In this document: positions 9,541 through 18,536 of the stretch, piece by piece
Position numbering within the stretch: position 1 is the stretch's first letter
Layout of the letters: the number at the start of each line of letters is the position of its first letter
From: Bacillota bacterium
GTDB lineage: Bacteria; Bacillota_I; Bacilli_A; RFN20; CAG-826
Length of the DNA stretch: 64,000 nt
Direction of reading: 5' to 3'
NCBI GenBank assembly: GCA_030834445.1
Contig: JAURFC010000001.1
Coordinates: 214,544 to 278,543 of the forward strand
Notes under the pieces: model-generated
What the model was told of the DNA's origin: nothing
The model's input: the letters and a program-made list of their open reading frames with translations, nothing else
Databases searched by the model: none
Made by a program: the position numbers and the translations under genes

Positions 9541-9735
9541 ATGGCAAGAGTATGCAAAGTTTCAGGTAAAGGACCCATGACGGGAAATGCCCGTAGTCAT
9601 AGTTTACGTGCGACACGTCGTACGTGGAATGTTAATTTACAAACCTATCAAATTACGGAAAACGGTGTGACCAAATCTGTGAAGATGTCCGCCCGTGCCT
9701 ATCGCAGTTTGATGAAAAATCAAGCTACCCGATAA
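9541..9735 (+). CDS. rpmB: 50S ribosomal protein L28
   Basis: 64 aa, the normal size of bacterial L28. The start MARVCKVSGKGPMTGN is canonical; the ATG at 9541 is chosen because GGAGGAGATC lies just upstream, while the reading frame itself opens 18 bases earlier. L28 sits at the base of the 50S subunit. Only one Cys is present near the N terminus, so this is the zinc-free form. The last 11 bp overlap the 3' end of the convergent membrane-protein gene. Confidence 0.95.
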   Translation: MARVCKVSGKGPMTGNARSHSLRATRRTWNVNLQTYQITENGVTKSVKMSARAYRSLMKNQATR

Positions 9736-10369
9736 GTAGCGCGATTAGCCAACTGACGAAAAAGAGCAATCCATTCGCTAAACTCAACCACGTCGTATAC
9801 GCCAGCACAAACCAATTGGGTCGCTGTACACGTGGTTTTTTATTTTCTTCTTCAATTCGCTCAAGTTGATACCACGTTCTTAAACGAGGATTGATGAGTA
9901 AAAAAGACTGGAATAACCATTGGATCGTCATGGTCCATGGTAAAAAACGTTGGAGTGCTTCATAAGGACCTAAATACGTTGCGTATATTCCTACGGCTAG
10001 TATCATCCACGTCAAAACAAGGATGATAATATGCATTAATAAAAACCAAGGGAGCATACGGGGTTTAATCCAAGCAAGAAGACTCCAAACGATCACCCAT
10101 AGCAATAAAAGAATCCATAGCCATTGAAAAGGTACGGGAGTAAAACGTTGCCAAGCTTGTTGAACCCAACCGATTCCAAGGCTGGCGATGACAACGATAC
10201 TTAAGAAAAAAACAGGAGAGAAGTGAAAATAACGATTCTCAAAAAGTTCATAAAGAAACTGATTTTGCCAACGGAATCGAACGCGATGTTCACGCTGATA
10301 TTCTCGAACACCTAGGACGCCTAGAAAACATACACTTAAAACAAATGCCCAGCCAAAGGCAATGATCAT
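9725..10369 (-). CDS. Multi-pass membrane protein of unknown function, last gene of the gmk-rpe operon
   Basis: 214 aa with five to six hydrophobic segments (about residues 2-20, 52-70, 82-101, 106-130, 143-160 and 187-212) and a Trp-rich composition. A charged, Arg/Glu-rich loop (about residues 165-182) precedes the last helix. I do not recognise the family. Its ATG overlaps the rpe stop (ATGA), so it is coupled to that operon. In Bacillus this position after rpe is taken by thiN (thiamine pyrophosphokinase), but nothing here resembles that soluble enzyme. Confidence 0.75.
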   Translation of the reverse strand: MIIAFGWAFVLSVCFLGVLGVREYQREHRVRFRWQNQFLYELFENRYFHFSPVFFLSIVVIASLGIGWVQQAWQRFTPVPFQWLWILLLLWVIVWSLLAWIKPRMLPWFLLMHIIILVLTWMILAVGIYATYLGPYEALQRFLPWTMTIQWLFQSFLLINPRLRTWYQLERIEEENKKPRVQRPNWFVLAYTTWLSLANGLLFFVSWLIALLIG

Positions 10370-11034
10370 GAGGAATGATGTCCTAATTTAACCAGACGAT
10401 CATGAAGATCTTTTTTCTGAAATAAGTAACTACCTGCAACTAAGATATCGGCACCGGCTTGTAAGCATTGTGGACCAGAAACATCATCAATCCCACCGTC
10501 CACTTCAATTAAATAATGCCATTGATGGCGTTGACGTTGCTCCTTAAGATAAGCAATTTTTTCTAGTGCGGAAGCAATAAAAACTTGGCCGCCAAAGCCT
10601 GGTTCTACGGACATGACTAACACAAGATCCACCAATGATAAGTAAGGTTGAAGTGCTTCTACAGGTGTGCCAGGTTTTAAACTTATTCCTACAAGAATGT
10701 TTTTTCCTTTAAGATAATGAATAAGTTTGTTACCGAGCGGAACATCGACGACTTCAACATGAAACGTAATCAATTTAGCCCCTGCTTGAATAAACATATC
10801 AAGATATTTTTCAGGATTGGAAATCATTAAATGAACATCGGAAAAAATGGAATAAGCCTCATTAACTTGAGAAACAATATTTGCCCCATAGGAAAGGTTT
10901 GGAACAAAATGTCCATCCATGATATCAAAATGAAACATCGAAACCCCTTCCTCTTTCATGGTCTGAATGTTTTCCCCGAGTTTCAAAAAATTCGCGGCTA
11001 AGATACTCGGTGCAATTCCAGGTTGTAATTTCAT
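10366..11034 (-). CDS. rpe: Ribulose-phosphate 3-epimerase
   Basis: 222 aa TIM-barrel enzyme interconverting ribulose 5-phosphate and xylulose 5-phosphate. Motifs are APSILAANFLKLGE, FHFDIMDGHFVPNLSYG with metal and catalytic residues, SDVHLMI, MSVEPGFGGQ and the second catalytic Asp in EVDGGI. The ATG at 11034 is chosen because it overlaps the rsgA stop (ATGA) and begins at the conserved MKLQPGIAPSIL; the frame is open eight codons further upstream. Located next to rsgA/prkC as in many Bacillota. Confidence 0.95.
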   Translation of the reverse strand: MKLQPGIAPSILAANFLKLGENIQTMKEEGVSMFHFDIMDGHFVPNLSYGANIVSQVNEAYSIFSDVHLMISNPEKYLDMFIQAGAKLITFHVEVVDVPLGNKLIHYLKGKNILVGISLKPGTPVEALQPYLSLVDLVLVMSVEPGFGGQVFIASALEKIAYLKEQRQRHQWHYLIEVDGGIDDVSGPQCLQAGADILVAGSYLFQKKDLHDRLVKLGHHSS

Positions 11035-11885
11035 TCGTAATGTTTCCTTTCTAAACATGTCTCACTCAATTTTTGGTACGTTTCGTAAACAAAGACTGGG
11101 ATTTTACCCGCTTTCACTTCTGCCTTTATTGTACATCCTGGTTCATCAAGATGAAGACAATTTGCGAATTTACATGTCCCTACGTAGGCAGAAAAACCAG
11201 GGAAATCTTGGGCAAGCTCTTTTTTTAACATCGGTAACTCTAAGGAAGAAAATCCGGGAGTATCGACAAGGTATCCTGTAAGAAAGGGGACCATTTTAAC
11301 TTCTTTTGTTTCATGTCGACCGCGTCCTAATGCTTCTGAGTAACTCCCAATTTGTCGTTGAAAATCAGGGTTAATTAAGTTAATTAAAGAAGATTTGCCG
11401 ACGCCGGTTTGCCCGGCAAATGCAACAACTTTTCCCTGCATACGTTCAATGAGTTTTTGGCGATCTTGTTCTTGATTTCGATTCACAAAAACAACATCTT
11501 CACCAATGGAATGTAAGTAGTCTAATGCTTCTTGATACGGAGTTAAAGACGCTTTATCGAGTTTGGTAATGAGAATGGTTTTTTGAATATGATGATACGT
11601 TGCAAAGCACATAAACATCATCAGCAAGTTAAATGAAAATGGCGGCTCAACAAGACTATTAACAATAAACAAATGATCTAAATTCGCTAATCTTGGTCGC
11701 GCTAAATACGTTTTTCTTTCCTCGATGGAAAGTATAAGGGAGTGGGTTTCATCCAGCGTAATAACATCGCCGACAATGGGCTTCTTTTTTAAACGTAACG
11801 TTTTCGGGAGATGCACCGACCGAATATTCCCATCGATATCCACCAGATACTTACCAAAATCAAGGGCGACGATGCGTGCTTTCAT
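11031..11885 (-). CDS. rsgA: Ribosome small-subunit maturation GTPase
   Basis: 284 aa from ATG 11885, which overlaps the prkC stop as ATGA. Circularly permuted GTPase that checks late 30S assembly. The N-terminal OB domain is followed by the permuted motif order: G4 TKLD (107-110), P-loop GQTGVGKS (158-165) and G3 DTPG (208-211). The zinc site is C238, C243, H245 and C251. In Bacillus RsgA is phosphorylated by PrkC, and the coupling to a kinase gene here is consistent with that. Confidence 0.95.
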   Translation of the reverse strand: MKARIVALDFGKYLVDIDGNIRSVHLPKTLRLKKKPIVGDVITLDETHSLILSIEERKTYLARPRLANLDHLFIVNSLVEPPFSFNLLMMFMCFATYHHIQKTILITKLDKASLTPYQEALDYLHSIGEDVVFVNRNQEQDRQKLIERMQGKVVAFAGQTGVGKSSLINLINPDFQRQIGSYSEALGRGRHETKEVKMVPFLTGYLVDTPGFSSLELPMLKKELAQDFPGFSAYVGTCKFANCLHLDEPGCTIKAEVKAGKIPVFVYETYQKLSETCLERKHYE

Positions 11886-12775
11886 TCGTCGTGCGTTTTC
11901 AATCCTAAAAAGCGAGACCAAAAGGATTTTCGTGGTTGTAGTTTTTGAGGATCATCTAAGCAACTTTGAATATCACGTTGCATATCTAACACCGAACGAT
12001 AACGATCTAAAGGATTTTTTCGGCATGCTTTTAAAATAATTTTTTCAAGACTTTTCGGCGTGGTGGTTACAAATTGACGGGGAGAAGGAAAGCGTTCTTT
12101 AATGTGCATCATGGCCACATTGATTTGATTATTACCTTCAAAGGGAACTCGACCCGTGATAAGTTCAAAAAATGTTATGCCTAGTGAATAAATATCACTT
12201 TTAAACGTGGGCGATTGTCCGTTTGTTACTTCTGGAGGTAAATAATGAACCGAGCCGATGATGACCTGACTTTTTGTCACGCGTCGTGAATTTTCAAAAA
12301 ATGCAATCCCAAAATCACCTAATTTAACGGTTTCATCAGGGGTTAAAAAAACATTATCTGGTTTAATATCACGATGAATGACTAAGGCATTATGAGCAAA
12401 TTGAACCGCTTCACAAAGTTCAACCATGATGTGACATGCTTGGTGAAAACTGTAACGTTTTTGTTCATCTAATTGGCCACGTAAGGTTTTACCTTTGACA
12501 AGTTCAGAAGCCATATAGGGCAAGTCGTGGTGGTAACCGATATTGACAACTTTGACAATATTGGGGTGGTTTAACGAAGCAGACGCTCTTGCTTCTCGTT
12601 CAAAACGAATTAAATTATCTTTGGATTTTAAAGCATTTTCTTTGATGATTTTTAAAGCAACTTCTTTTCCTGTAATAATATCTTCCGCTTGATAAACATA
12701 GGCAAAACCACCTTCACCTAATTCTTTAATGATGCGGTAGCGTTCATCGATAATTTCTTGTTCGCGAATGATCAT
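11882..12775 (-). CDS. prkC: PrkC-type Ser/Thr protein kinase, kinase domain only
   Basis: 297 aa. Hanks-type kinase with all catalytic elements: Gly-rich loop GEGGFAYVY (20-28), VALK Lys42, HRDIKPDN with Asp136, DFG 154-156 and APE-like PPEV after the GSVHYL activation segment. The protein stops about 30 residues after the kinase fold, in a Trp/Lys tail (SFWSRFLGLK). It has no transmembrane helix and no PASTA repeats, unlike the roughly 650-aa PrkC of walled Bacillota. Peptidoglycan-fragment sensing is therefore impossible as in classical PrkC. Start ATG overlaps the prpC stop (ATGA); a GTG lies 12 bp earlier. Confidence 0.9.
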   Translation of the reverse strand: MIIREQEIIDERYRIIKELGEGGFAYVYQAEDIITGKEVALKIIKENALKSKDNLIRFEREARASASLNHPNIVKVVNIGYHHDLPYMASELVKGKTLRGQLDEQKRYSFHQACHIMVELCEAVQFAHNALVIHRDIKPDNVFLTPDETVKLGDFGIAFFENSRRVTKSQVIIGSVHYLPPEVTNGQSPTFKSDIYSLGITFFELITGRVPFEGNNQINVAMMHIKERFPSPRQFVTTTPKSLEKIILKACRKNPLDRYRSVLDMQRDIQSCLDDPQKLQPRKSFWSRFLGLKTHDE

Positions 12776-13512
12776 AGGGGTTCCCACATACCCACGGCAA
12801 TATTATCTGTTCCACCATGAGCGTTGGCAAGGCGAATTAACGATTCTACTTTTTGTTGGGTTGGATCCGAACTTGCCATCAAAGACGCGATTTCAGTGAA
12901 GGAAACATTGTTGTAAAGTCCATCGGAACATACCATGAGACGTTGCCCTTCATACGGAACAACTTGTAAATCATACGAAACAGTCGTGTTTAAACCTAAC
13001 GCATTCAATAAAACATGTCGTTGGGGATGAATTTTCATTTCTTCAAGCGTAATTTTGCCTTGGCGATATAAATAATCAACATACGTTTGATCTTGGGTTA
13101 AACACGCTAATTGTCCTTCATGAAAGCTATAAACACGAGAATCACCAATGTTTACAAGAATCAGTTGTTTGTGAACAATTAAGGCAATCACTAGCGTTGT
13201 TCCCATTTCTTTTAAGGATGAAGAACGTTGTGCTTCTTTATAAATCGCGCGATTGGCCTCAATTATTTGGGAGCGTAACCATAATGTTGCGGTTTTTGCC
13301 GTTAATAACCCCAGTGTCGATTGAAAACCTTTCGTTAACGATTGCATCGCTAATTTCGAGGCTAAATCGCCACGCGCATGCCCTCCCATGCCATCCGCCA
13401 CGGCTAACAAAACATTGCGATGTTTATTCACACCGACAAACACTTGGTCTTCGTTGGAAACGCGAACGCGACCGACATCCGTTTTACCAAAAAAACTACC
13501 GTTGAGTTTCAT
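12772..13512 (-). CDS. prpC: PP2C-type Ser/Thr protein phosphatase
   Basis: 246 aa, complete PPM-family phosphatase that reverses phosphorylation by the neighbouring kinase. Metal-binding motifs are present: DVGRVRVSNED near residue 12, ADGMGGHARGD near 38, GDSRVY near 120 and C-terminal GGTDNIAVG. The ATG lies inside the last codons of rlmN and the stop overlaps the prkC start. The rlmN-prpC-prkC-rsgA-rpe order is that of Bacillus. Confidence 0.95.
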   Translation of the reverse strand: MKLNGSFFGKTDVGRVRVSNEDQVFVGVNKHRNVLLAVADGMGGHARGDLASKLAMQSLTKGFQSTLGLLTAKTATLWLRSQIIEANRAIYKEAQRSSSLKEMGTTLVIALIVHKQLILVNIGDSRVYSFHEGQLACLTQDQTYVDYLYRQGKITLEEMKIHPQRHVLLNALGLNTTVSYDLQVVPYEGQRLMVCSDGLYNNVSFTEIASLMASSDPTQQKVESLIRLANAHGGTDNIAVGMWEPL

Positions 13513-14518
13513 GTTGATGTTGGGCCCTTAACTGCCCACACGCTGATGCGATATCATGCCCTAGTTCCTTGCGAACGGTACAAAGTATTCCTCGTTGCAT
13601 AAGGCGATCAAAAAAAGCAGAAATCGCCGCTTGACTAGGACGACGATAATCATTTTCCATTACGGCATTATAAGGAATCAGATTGACATAACAATCGCGT
13701 TGACCGAGCAAGGTTGCTAAGGCATCTGCATGTTCTATTTGGTCGTTGAGGTCGGCAATTAAAATGTATTCAAAGGTGATGCGACGTCCCGTTTTTGCCA
13801 AGTAAAAATCTACGGCGTCCATGAGTTTTTCAAGCGGAAAAGCTTGGTTGATTTTCATAATTTTTGTGCGTAATTCATTGGTCGGAGCATGTAAGGAAAT
13901 CGCTAAATGAACAGGGAGTGCTTCTTGGGCAAATAAGCGAATTTTAGGAACGATCCCTGCCGTAGAAATCGTGATGTTTTTAGGGGCAATCGCAAGACCA
14001 TGAGGGTGCGTTAAAATTTGGGTAAACCGAATGACTTCATCATAATTATCAAAAGGTTCTCCCGTTCCCATACAAACCACATGGGTGACATGGGAAGTCG
14101 AGGCTTCCTCTTGAAGCATCGCATCCATCATCTTCACTTGCATCATCATTTCGCCTGCTGTAATTTGCCGTTGACGTTTTAATAACCCTGAGGCACAAAA
14201 AGAACACCCAATGTTACAACCGACTTGAGTGGTCACACATACAATATTGCCAAAGCTATAGCGCATTAACACCGTTTCAATCAAGTATCCATCCTCTAAT
14301 TGAAAGAGAACTTTAATCGTTCCATCCTGGGAGACAAGTTTTGTATGAATCGAAAAGGTATCTTTTTTCAAGGTGTCTTGAAGTTTTTGTAAGGGTGCGG
14401 TTAAGGGTTGATCCTTATAAAGAAAGCGATAAAGGTCTTTGGCGTGAATGGCTTTTACACCATGGTCAACAAGCCATTGTCCCGCATAAGAAAAGGTAAG
14501 ATTATACACCTGCTGCAT
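13496..14518 (-). CDS. rlmN: Dual-specificity 23S rRNA/tRNA adenine-C2 methyltransferase (radical SAM)
   Basis: 340 aa from ATG 14518. Methylates A2503 of 23S rRNA and A37 of some tRNAs. The radical-SAM cluster ligands are C101, C105 and C108 (CNIGCSFC), and the methyl-carrying Cys is C327 in ASACGQL. Other conserved pieces are MGTGEPFDNYDEV and SLHAPTNELR. The frame extends 114 bp further upstream, but that segment lies inside rsmB in another frame and has no family similarity, so the internal start is used. Overlap with rsmB is 17 bp. Confidence 0.95.
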   Translation of the reverse strand: MQQVYNLTFSYAGQWLVDHGVKAIHAKDLYRFLYKDQPLTAPLQKLQDTLKKDTFSIHTKLVSQDGTIKVLFQLEDGYLIETVLMRYSFGNIVCVTTQVGCNIGCSFCASGLLKRQRQITAGEMMMQVKMMDAMLQEEASTSHVTHVVCMGTGEPFDNYDEVIRFTQILTHPHGLAIAPKNITISTAGIVPKIRLFAQEALPVHLAISLHAPTNELRTKIMKINQAFPLEKLMDAVDFYLAKTGRRITFEYILIADLNDQIEHADALATLLGQRDCYVNLIPYNAVMENDYRRPSQAAISAFFDRLMQRGILCTVRKELGHDIASACGQLRAQHQHETQR

Positions 14519-15788
14519 CGTTAACTTTTGCTTTCTTTTTACGGAGTGCTGCAACATAGAGTGCCGTCTTCCACGTATCAAACGGGAAATATTGTTTTTC
14601 AAAAACAAGGGTAAACTCAGGATGAGTTTCACAAAATTGCTTAATGAGCCAAGCTCCTTCTTTTTGATTCAAAGTATTAACCCCATAAAAAAGTAATCCA
14701 CCTTGTTCAACAAAGGTTGAGGCATGATGTAACATCGTTGTTTGTTCATGGATTAAAGGATCTAATTCATCTTGTTGAAATTGCACAAAGAAATCAGGCA
14801 GAGAGCGAATTAAATCAAATTTTGAACATTGTGGAACCACGAGTACCATATCTTGAGGTTGACTAATTTGCGTCACCATATTTTCTGCAGTACCTTCATA
14901 AACTGTAACCCATTGTAATCCGAATTCTTGAACGCCTTTTTGCATGGCTAATTTACGCTCAATCGAATTGGTCACCACATTAAGGGGAATCCGGCCTTGG
15001 GTTAAAATAGGAACTTCGAGGTAAAGTGCCTGTGGACGTGATTCTACAATCAAAAGCTGCCCATGGACATTATCAAAATTAATTTGATTAATGATTTCCG
15101 TTACCGCAAGGCGTTGGGTGAACAATAAATGTTCTTGAAAAAACCGTTCTTTTTTCAAAGGGGTACGACCTTCATAAATCACGGTGTGGGGAATCGGGCC
15201 CGGTGTTAAGGAAGGATACGTTTTTGTAAGTTCTTCCACCGTCGTTCGCTGGGTATTCACCCGGCATGCTTGCACAACAGGTTTATTATTTGCGTTCAAT
15301 ATTTTTAAGGTATTGGGAAAGCCAAAATGCTTGGTCCACATTTTAATGAGCCAGGCAGGAGTGTTAAATTTAAGTTCTAAGTATTCCGGTGAATTCGGTT
15401 TTAATTCCGGATTAATGAGCGGACTCCCAGCTTGACTTGCTTCACAAAACGTTTCACTATCAAGTTCACTCACATGGGCATTTTTTAAAAAGTGACGTAA
15501 AGCGTCAAAGATTATATTCGCTTCAATGCGCTTAATAAAAACATTGTTTCCAACGGCAATCATTAAATAAAGTTTTTCTTCAATCGTTAACATCGGAAAA
15601 TAACGATCCACATGATGAAATAACAAGCGATAATGATGGAGCGTACAACTAGAAAGCGAACGCACTAACGATAACTGTGAGCTTGCAAGATTTTCGGACG
15701 AAAAAACTTCAGTTAGGGCATCCGAAAAAGGTCGTTTTTCAAAAACGATCTTTTCTAAAACTTTACGTGTTAATACTAACTCCAACAT
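14502..15788 (-). CDS. RsmB-like protein with destroyed SAM and catalytic motifs
   Basis: 428 aa, full length for RsmB, the 16S rRNA m5C967 methyltransferase, and in the standard rsmB position next to rlmN. The NusB-like N-terminal domain (1-110) and the linker LKFNTPAWLIKMW..HFG and ACRVNT are clear. In the Rossmann domain the SAM motif DxCAAPGGKT is replaced by VESRPQALY (248-256). Motif IV VDAPCSG reads VVPQCSK (317-323), and the nucleophile motif YSTCT reads YGVNT (368-372, Cys to N371). The reading frame is intact and family spacing is kept, so this is a maintained pseudo-enzyme rather than a frameshifted pseudogene. It may still bind rRNA; function unknown. Confidence 0.85.
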   Translation of the reverse strand: MLELVLTRKVLEKIVFEKRPFSDALTEVFSSENLASSQLSLVRSLSSCTLHHYRLLFHHVDRYFPMLTIEEKLYLMIAVGNNVFIKRIEANIIFDALRHFLKNAHVSELDSETFCEASQAGSPLINPELKPNSPEYLELKFNTPAWLIKMWTKHFGFPNTLKILNANNKPVVQACRVNTQRTTVEELTKTYPSLTPGPIPHTVIYEGRTPLKKERFFQEHLLFTQRLAVTEIINQINFDNVHGQLLIVESRPQALYLEVPILTQGRIPLNVVTNSIERKLAMQKGVQEFGLQWVTVYEGTAENMVTQISQPQDMVLVVPQCSKFDLIRSLPDFFVQFQQDELDPLIHEQTTMLHHASTFVEQGGLLFYGVNTLNQKEGAWLIKQFCETHPEFTLVFEKQYFPFDTWKTALYVAALRKKKAKVNDAAGV

Positions 15789-15790
15789 GA

Positions 15791-16273
15791 TTAATGTTTG
15801 GCCTCGTCCTCATCATCAGAAAATGGATTTTTCACCTTTTCCTGTTCATCGAACTGGTCTTGATGTTTCTCAAATGCATTGCCTAAAAAGATATCTTGGG
15901 GAATGATATTTTCTTCATTTTCTTCATTGTTTTCCGAAACATAAAGTGGATAATCTTCATGTTTCTCTAAGCGTAGTGCGGTCGATGGGAGCGGTAAGGT
16001 AATAAACTGCACATGAATAGTGTCTTCCTTTAAGGCATCAAGAATCATGGTTTGTAAAGATGTCGCAAAGGAAATAAGTGCTTCTTCTAAATAAAGTTTG
16101 ACGACGACAATCCACGTATTTTGATCAACACCATCGTAATAAAGTGAGGATTCGGAACCAGAAAATAAAATCGGATAGGATTGAAAGGCTGCATTCTTTT
16201 GAATTTTGGGTTGAACCAAACGACTCACTTCACCCACACGATATGCATCCATTCCGATTAATTCAATCAACAT
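15791..16273 (-). CDS. Small acidic-tailed protein of unknown function, possibly DUF1904-like
   Basis: 160 aa. The first ~115 residues could form a small alpha/beta fold: LIELIGMDAYRVGEVS, then an SSLYYDGVDQNTWIVVVKLYL strand pair, a helix and a final strand. I see a weak likeness to the tautomerase-related DUF1904 family. The last 45 residues are highly charged (NEENEENII, DDEDEAKH). It starts behind GAGGTC. It sits between priA and rsmB, where def and fmt lie in Bacillus; def is encoded elsewhere in this window (51371). Confident as a gene, not as a family member. Confidence 0.7.
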   Translation of the reverse strand: MLIELIGMDAYRVGEVSRLVQPKIQKNAAFQSYPILFSGSESSLYYDGVDQNTWIVVVKLYLEEALISFATSLQTMILDALKEDTIHVQFITLPLPSTALRLEKHEDYPLYVSENNEENEENIIPQDIFLGNAFEKHQDQFDEQEKVKNPFSDDEDEAKH

Positions 16274-16334
16274 AATTCGACCTCGATTCTTTTATATTTT
16301 AAGGGAAAACAATAAAAAATGATATGATTTTATC

Positions 16335-18536
16335 TCATACATCATAGGGATCTAAATTAAGATGAAAACGCAGATTTCGCTTACTTTGCAGCAAGGTGTA
16401 AACGTCTTTAATCACTGCGGTCATTGCTGCTTTATCTTTATACTTCAATAACAAACGTCGACGATAAAAAGGACCCCGTTTTTCTGGGTAGGGAATATTC
16501 GGTCCTATCAAATGATCTTCTCGTGGTATTTTTTCGTGTAAATAGTCTACGAGTTGAAACATCGTTTCCGTTAGCAGTACTTCGTCTTGGGCCTCAATTT
16601 CGAGTAATGTCAAAAACGTATAGGGAGGATACTGGGTCGCCCGTCGAGAGGCCATTTCTTCACGATAAAATGACGCATAATCTTGATGCGATCCTGTTTG
16701 AATAACGTAATGCTGAGGATGATACGTTTGAATCATCGCCAATCCATCTTTATCCCCACGACCCGTGCGTCCGACCACTTGCGATAAAAGTTGAAAGGTT
16801 CGTTCGGTCGCACGATAACTTGGAATATTCAGTCCCATATCTGCGAGTAACACCCCAACCAAAGTAACGTTGGGAAAATCATGCCCTTTTGCAACCATTT
16901 GTGTTCCCAATAAAATGTCAGCTTGTCCTTCTTGAAATTGCCGTAACGACGCCAAGGTTTTTTCCCGAATTTGATTACTATCTGAGTCTAATCGAATGAC
17001 GCGAGCATCAGGATATAACGCATGTAAATGTTCTTCGACTTTTTCCACCCCAAATCCTTGATGCATGAGTTGATGACTTTGACACTCTGGGCATGTTTTT
17101 GGTTGAAAGGCACGATAGTCACAGTAATGACATTTTAAAAGTTTGGCGTGGTCGTGATAGGCTAACGGAATCTCACAATGAGGACAAATAAAGCGATACC
17201 CACAACTTCGACACATGATGCTCGTCGAATATCCCCGACGATTCACGAGTAAAATAACTTGTTCTTTGCGCGATAAAACGTCTTGAATGGCATGATGAAG
17301 TGGAAGGGTAAACATCGATGCTTCCGGTAATAATAACTCAGTTTGATTTAAATCGATTATGACAGTTTTTGGTGGGGCTTTTTCATTCACTCGATGGGGT
17401 AATTCAAAATGACCGTAAACCCTTTTCTCGGCGCGAGCTTTGGTTTCAAGGGAGGGGGTTGCTGATCCAAGAATGAGTTTTGCGTGATGATAATGCGTTC
17501 GCCAAATGGCAACATCACGGGCATGATACGAAGGCGAAGAATCTTGTTTATACGTTTCTGAATGTTCTTCATCTAAGACGATGAGACCAAGATGATCTAA
17601 AGGTGCAAAGATGGCAGAGCGTGCCCCGACAACAATGCGTGCTTGATGTGAAAGGATGCGCCGGTATTCATCATACTTTTCTGCAGGCGTTAATTCTGAA
17701 TGAAGTAAGGCGACTTCCTCACCAAAGCGATTGAGAAGATAACTCATCATCACTGGTGTTAATGCAATTTCCGGAACAAGCAATAAGACAGATTTGCCTT
17801 GCGTTAAATAATGTTCACAAAGCGCTAAATAAACTTCGGTCTTTCCACTCCCCGTGACACCATGAAGTAAAGAAATCGGATTCTTTTCATTTAAAATGTT
17901 TTTTACAATTTTATTTTGTTGTTCCGTTAAAACGGGTTTAGCTAAGGTTTCTAAGTGGCTAAGACGCGTCCTTCGTTTTTCAACTCGTTCAATTCGAATC
18001 GCTTGCTTTTGTAATAACAATTGGACGATTCGTTTGTTTTTAACCGATGTTTTTTTAACACCAAGCGGAACATTTAATTGAACGTAAAGCTCATATTCTT
18101 TCGGTTCTAAGGAATCTTTTAATGCTTCCATAGGATTGATGAAATATCGTTCTTCATAGGCAATTTTGGGCGCTTTTAAACTACTTCGGGATGGTTTTAA
18201 TGACTTTGGTAACATCGTTTGTAAAAACGAAATTAACGGCGTTTGCTGCTCCGCGGTTAACGCTTCTGCAAGGGCCATGAGTTCCGTATTGATAATGGGT
18301 TGATCATCAATTACTTCACGAATCATTTCAAGCGTATAACCAGGAGGTGTTAAGCGCGGATCATCTTCATTGACTTCAATGATGCTCATCACAAAACCAA
18401 TCAATGTTTGTTGATGAAAAGGAATGATCACACGCATCCCTTTTTGTAAGGATTTTGAACCCGCGTATCGATACGTGAAAGGGCGACTTAATTGTGGATT
18501 TCGGTGTTCAATGAGGACGTCAACAAGGGCAATCAT
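16335..18536 (-). CDS. priA: Primosomal protein N' (replication restart helicase)
   Basis: 733 aa. Superfamily 2 3'-to-5' helicase that reloads the replisome at stalled forks. The N-terminal DNA-binding domain (1-100) is followed by Walker A GVTGSGKTEVY near residue 226 and the DEEH box near 323. Paired zinc-binding cysteines (CRSCGYRFICPHC, CHYCDY, CPEC) lie near 440-485, and the helicase C motif VGRTGRGDK follows. Length is typical. Its ATG overlaps the gmk stop as ATGA. A 61-bp gap follows before the next gene. Confidence 0.96.
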   Translation of the reverse strand: MIALVDVLIEHRNPQLSRPFTYRYAGSKSLQKGMRVIIPFHQQTLIGFVMSIIEVNEDDPRLTPPGYTLEMIREVIDDQPIINTELMALAEALTAEQQTPLISFLQTMLPKSLKPSRSSLKAPKIAYEERYFINPMEALKDSLEPKEYELYVQLNVPLGVKKTSVKNKRIVQLLLQKQAIRIERVEKRRTRLSHLETLAKPVLTEQQNKIVKNILNEKNPISLLHGVTGSGKTEVYLALCEHYLTQGKSVLLLVPEIALTPVMMSYLLNRFGEEVALLHSELTPAEKYDEYRRILSHQARIVVGARSAIFAPLDHLGLIVLDEEHSETYKQDSSPSYHARDVAIWRTHYHHAKLILGSATPSLETKARAEKRVYGHFELPHRVNEKAPPKTVIIDLNQTELLLPEASMFTLPLHHAIQDVLSRKEQVILLVNRRGYSTSIMCRSCGYRFICPHCEIPLAYHDHAKLLKCHYCDYRAFQPKTCPECQSHQLMHQGFGVEKVEEHLHALYPDARVIRLDSDSNQIREKTLASLRQFQEGQADILLGTQMVAKGHDFPNVTLVGVLLADMGLNIPSYRATERTFQLLSQVVGRTGRGDKDGLAMIQTYHPQHYVIQTGSHQDYASFYREEMASRRATQYPPYTFLTLLEIEAQDEVLLTETMFQLVDYLHEKIPREDHLIGPNIPYPEKRGPFYRRRLLLKYKDKAAMTAVIKDVYTLLQSKRNLRFHLNLDPYDV

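Noticed and set aside
14519-14632. N-terminal extension of RlmN
   Set aside because: It lies in an alternative frame of rsmB and would add 38 residues that RlmN proteins do not have.
14502-15788. RsmB-like gene as a frameshifted pseudogene
   Set aside because: The frame is open for the full family length with no internal stop, and flanking overlaps are preserved. The motif changes are substitutions, so I call it a pseudo-enzyme.
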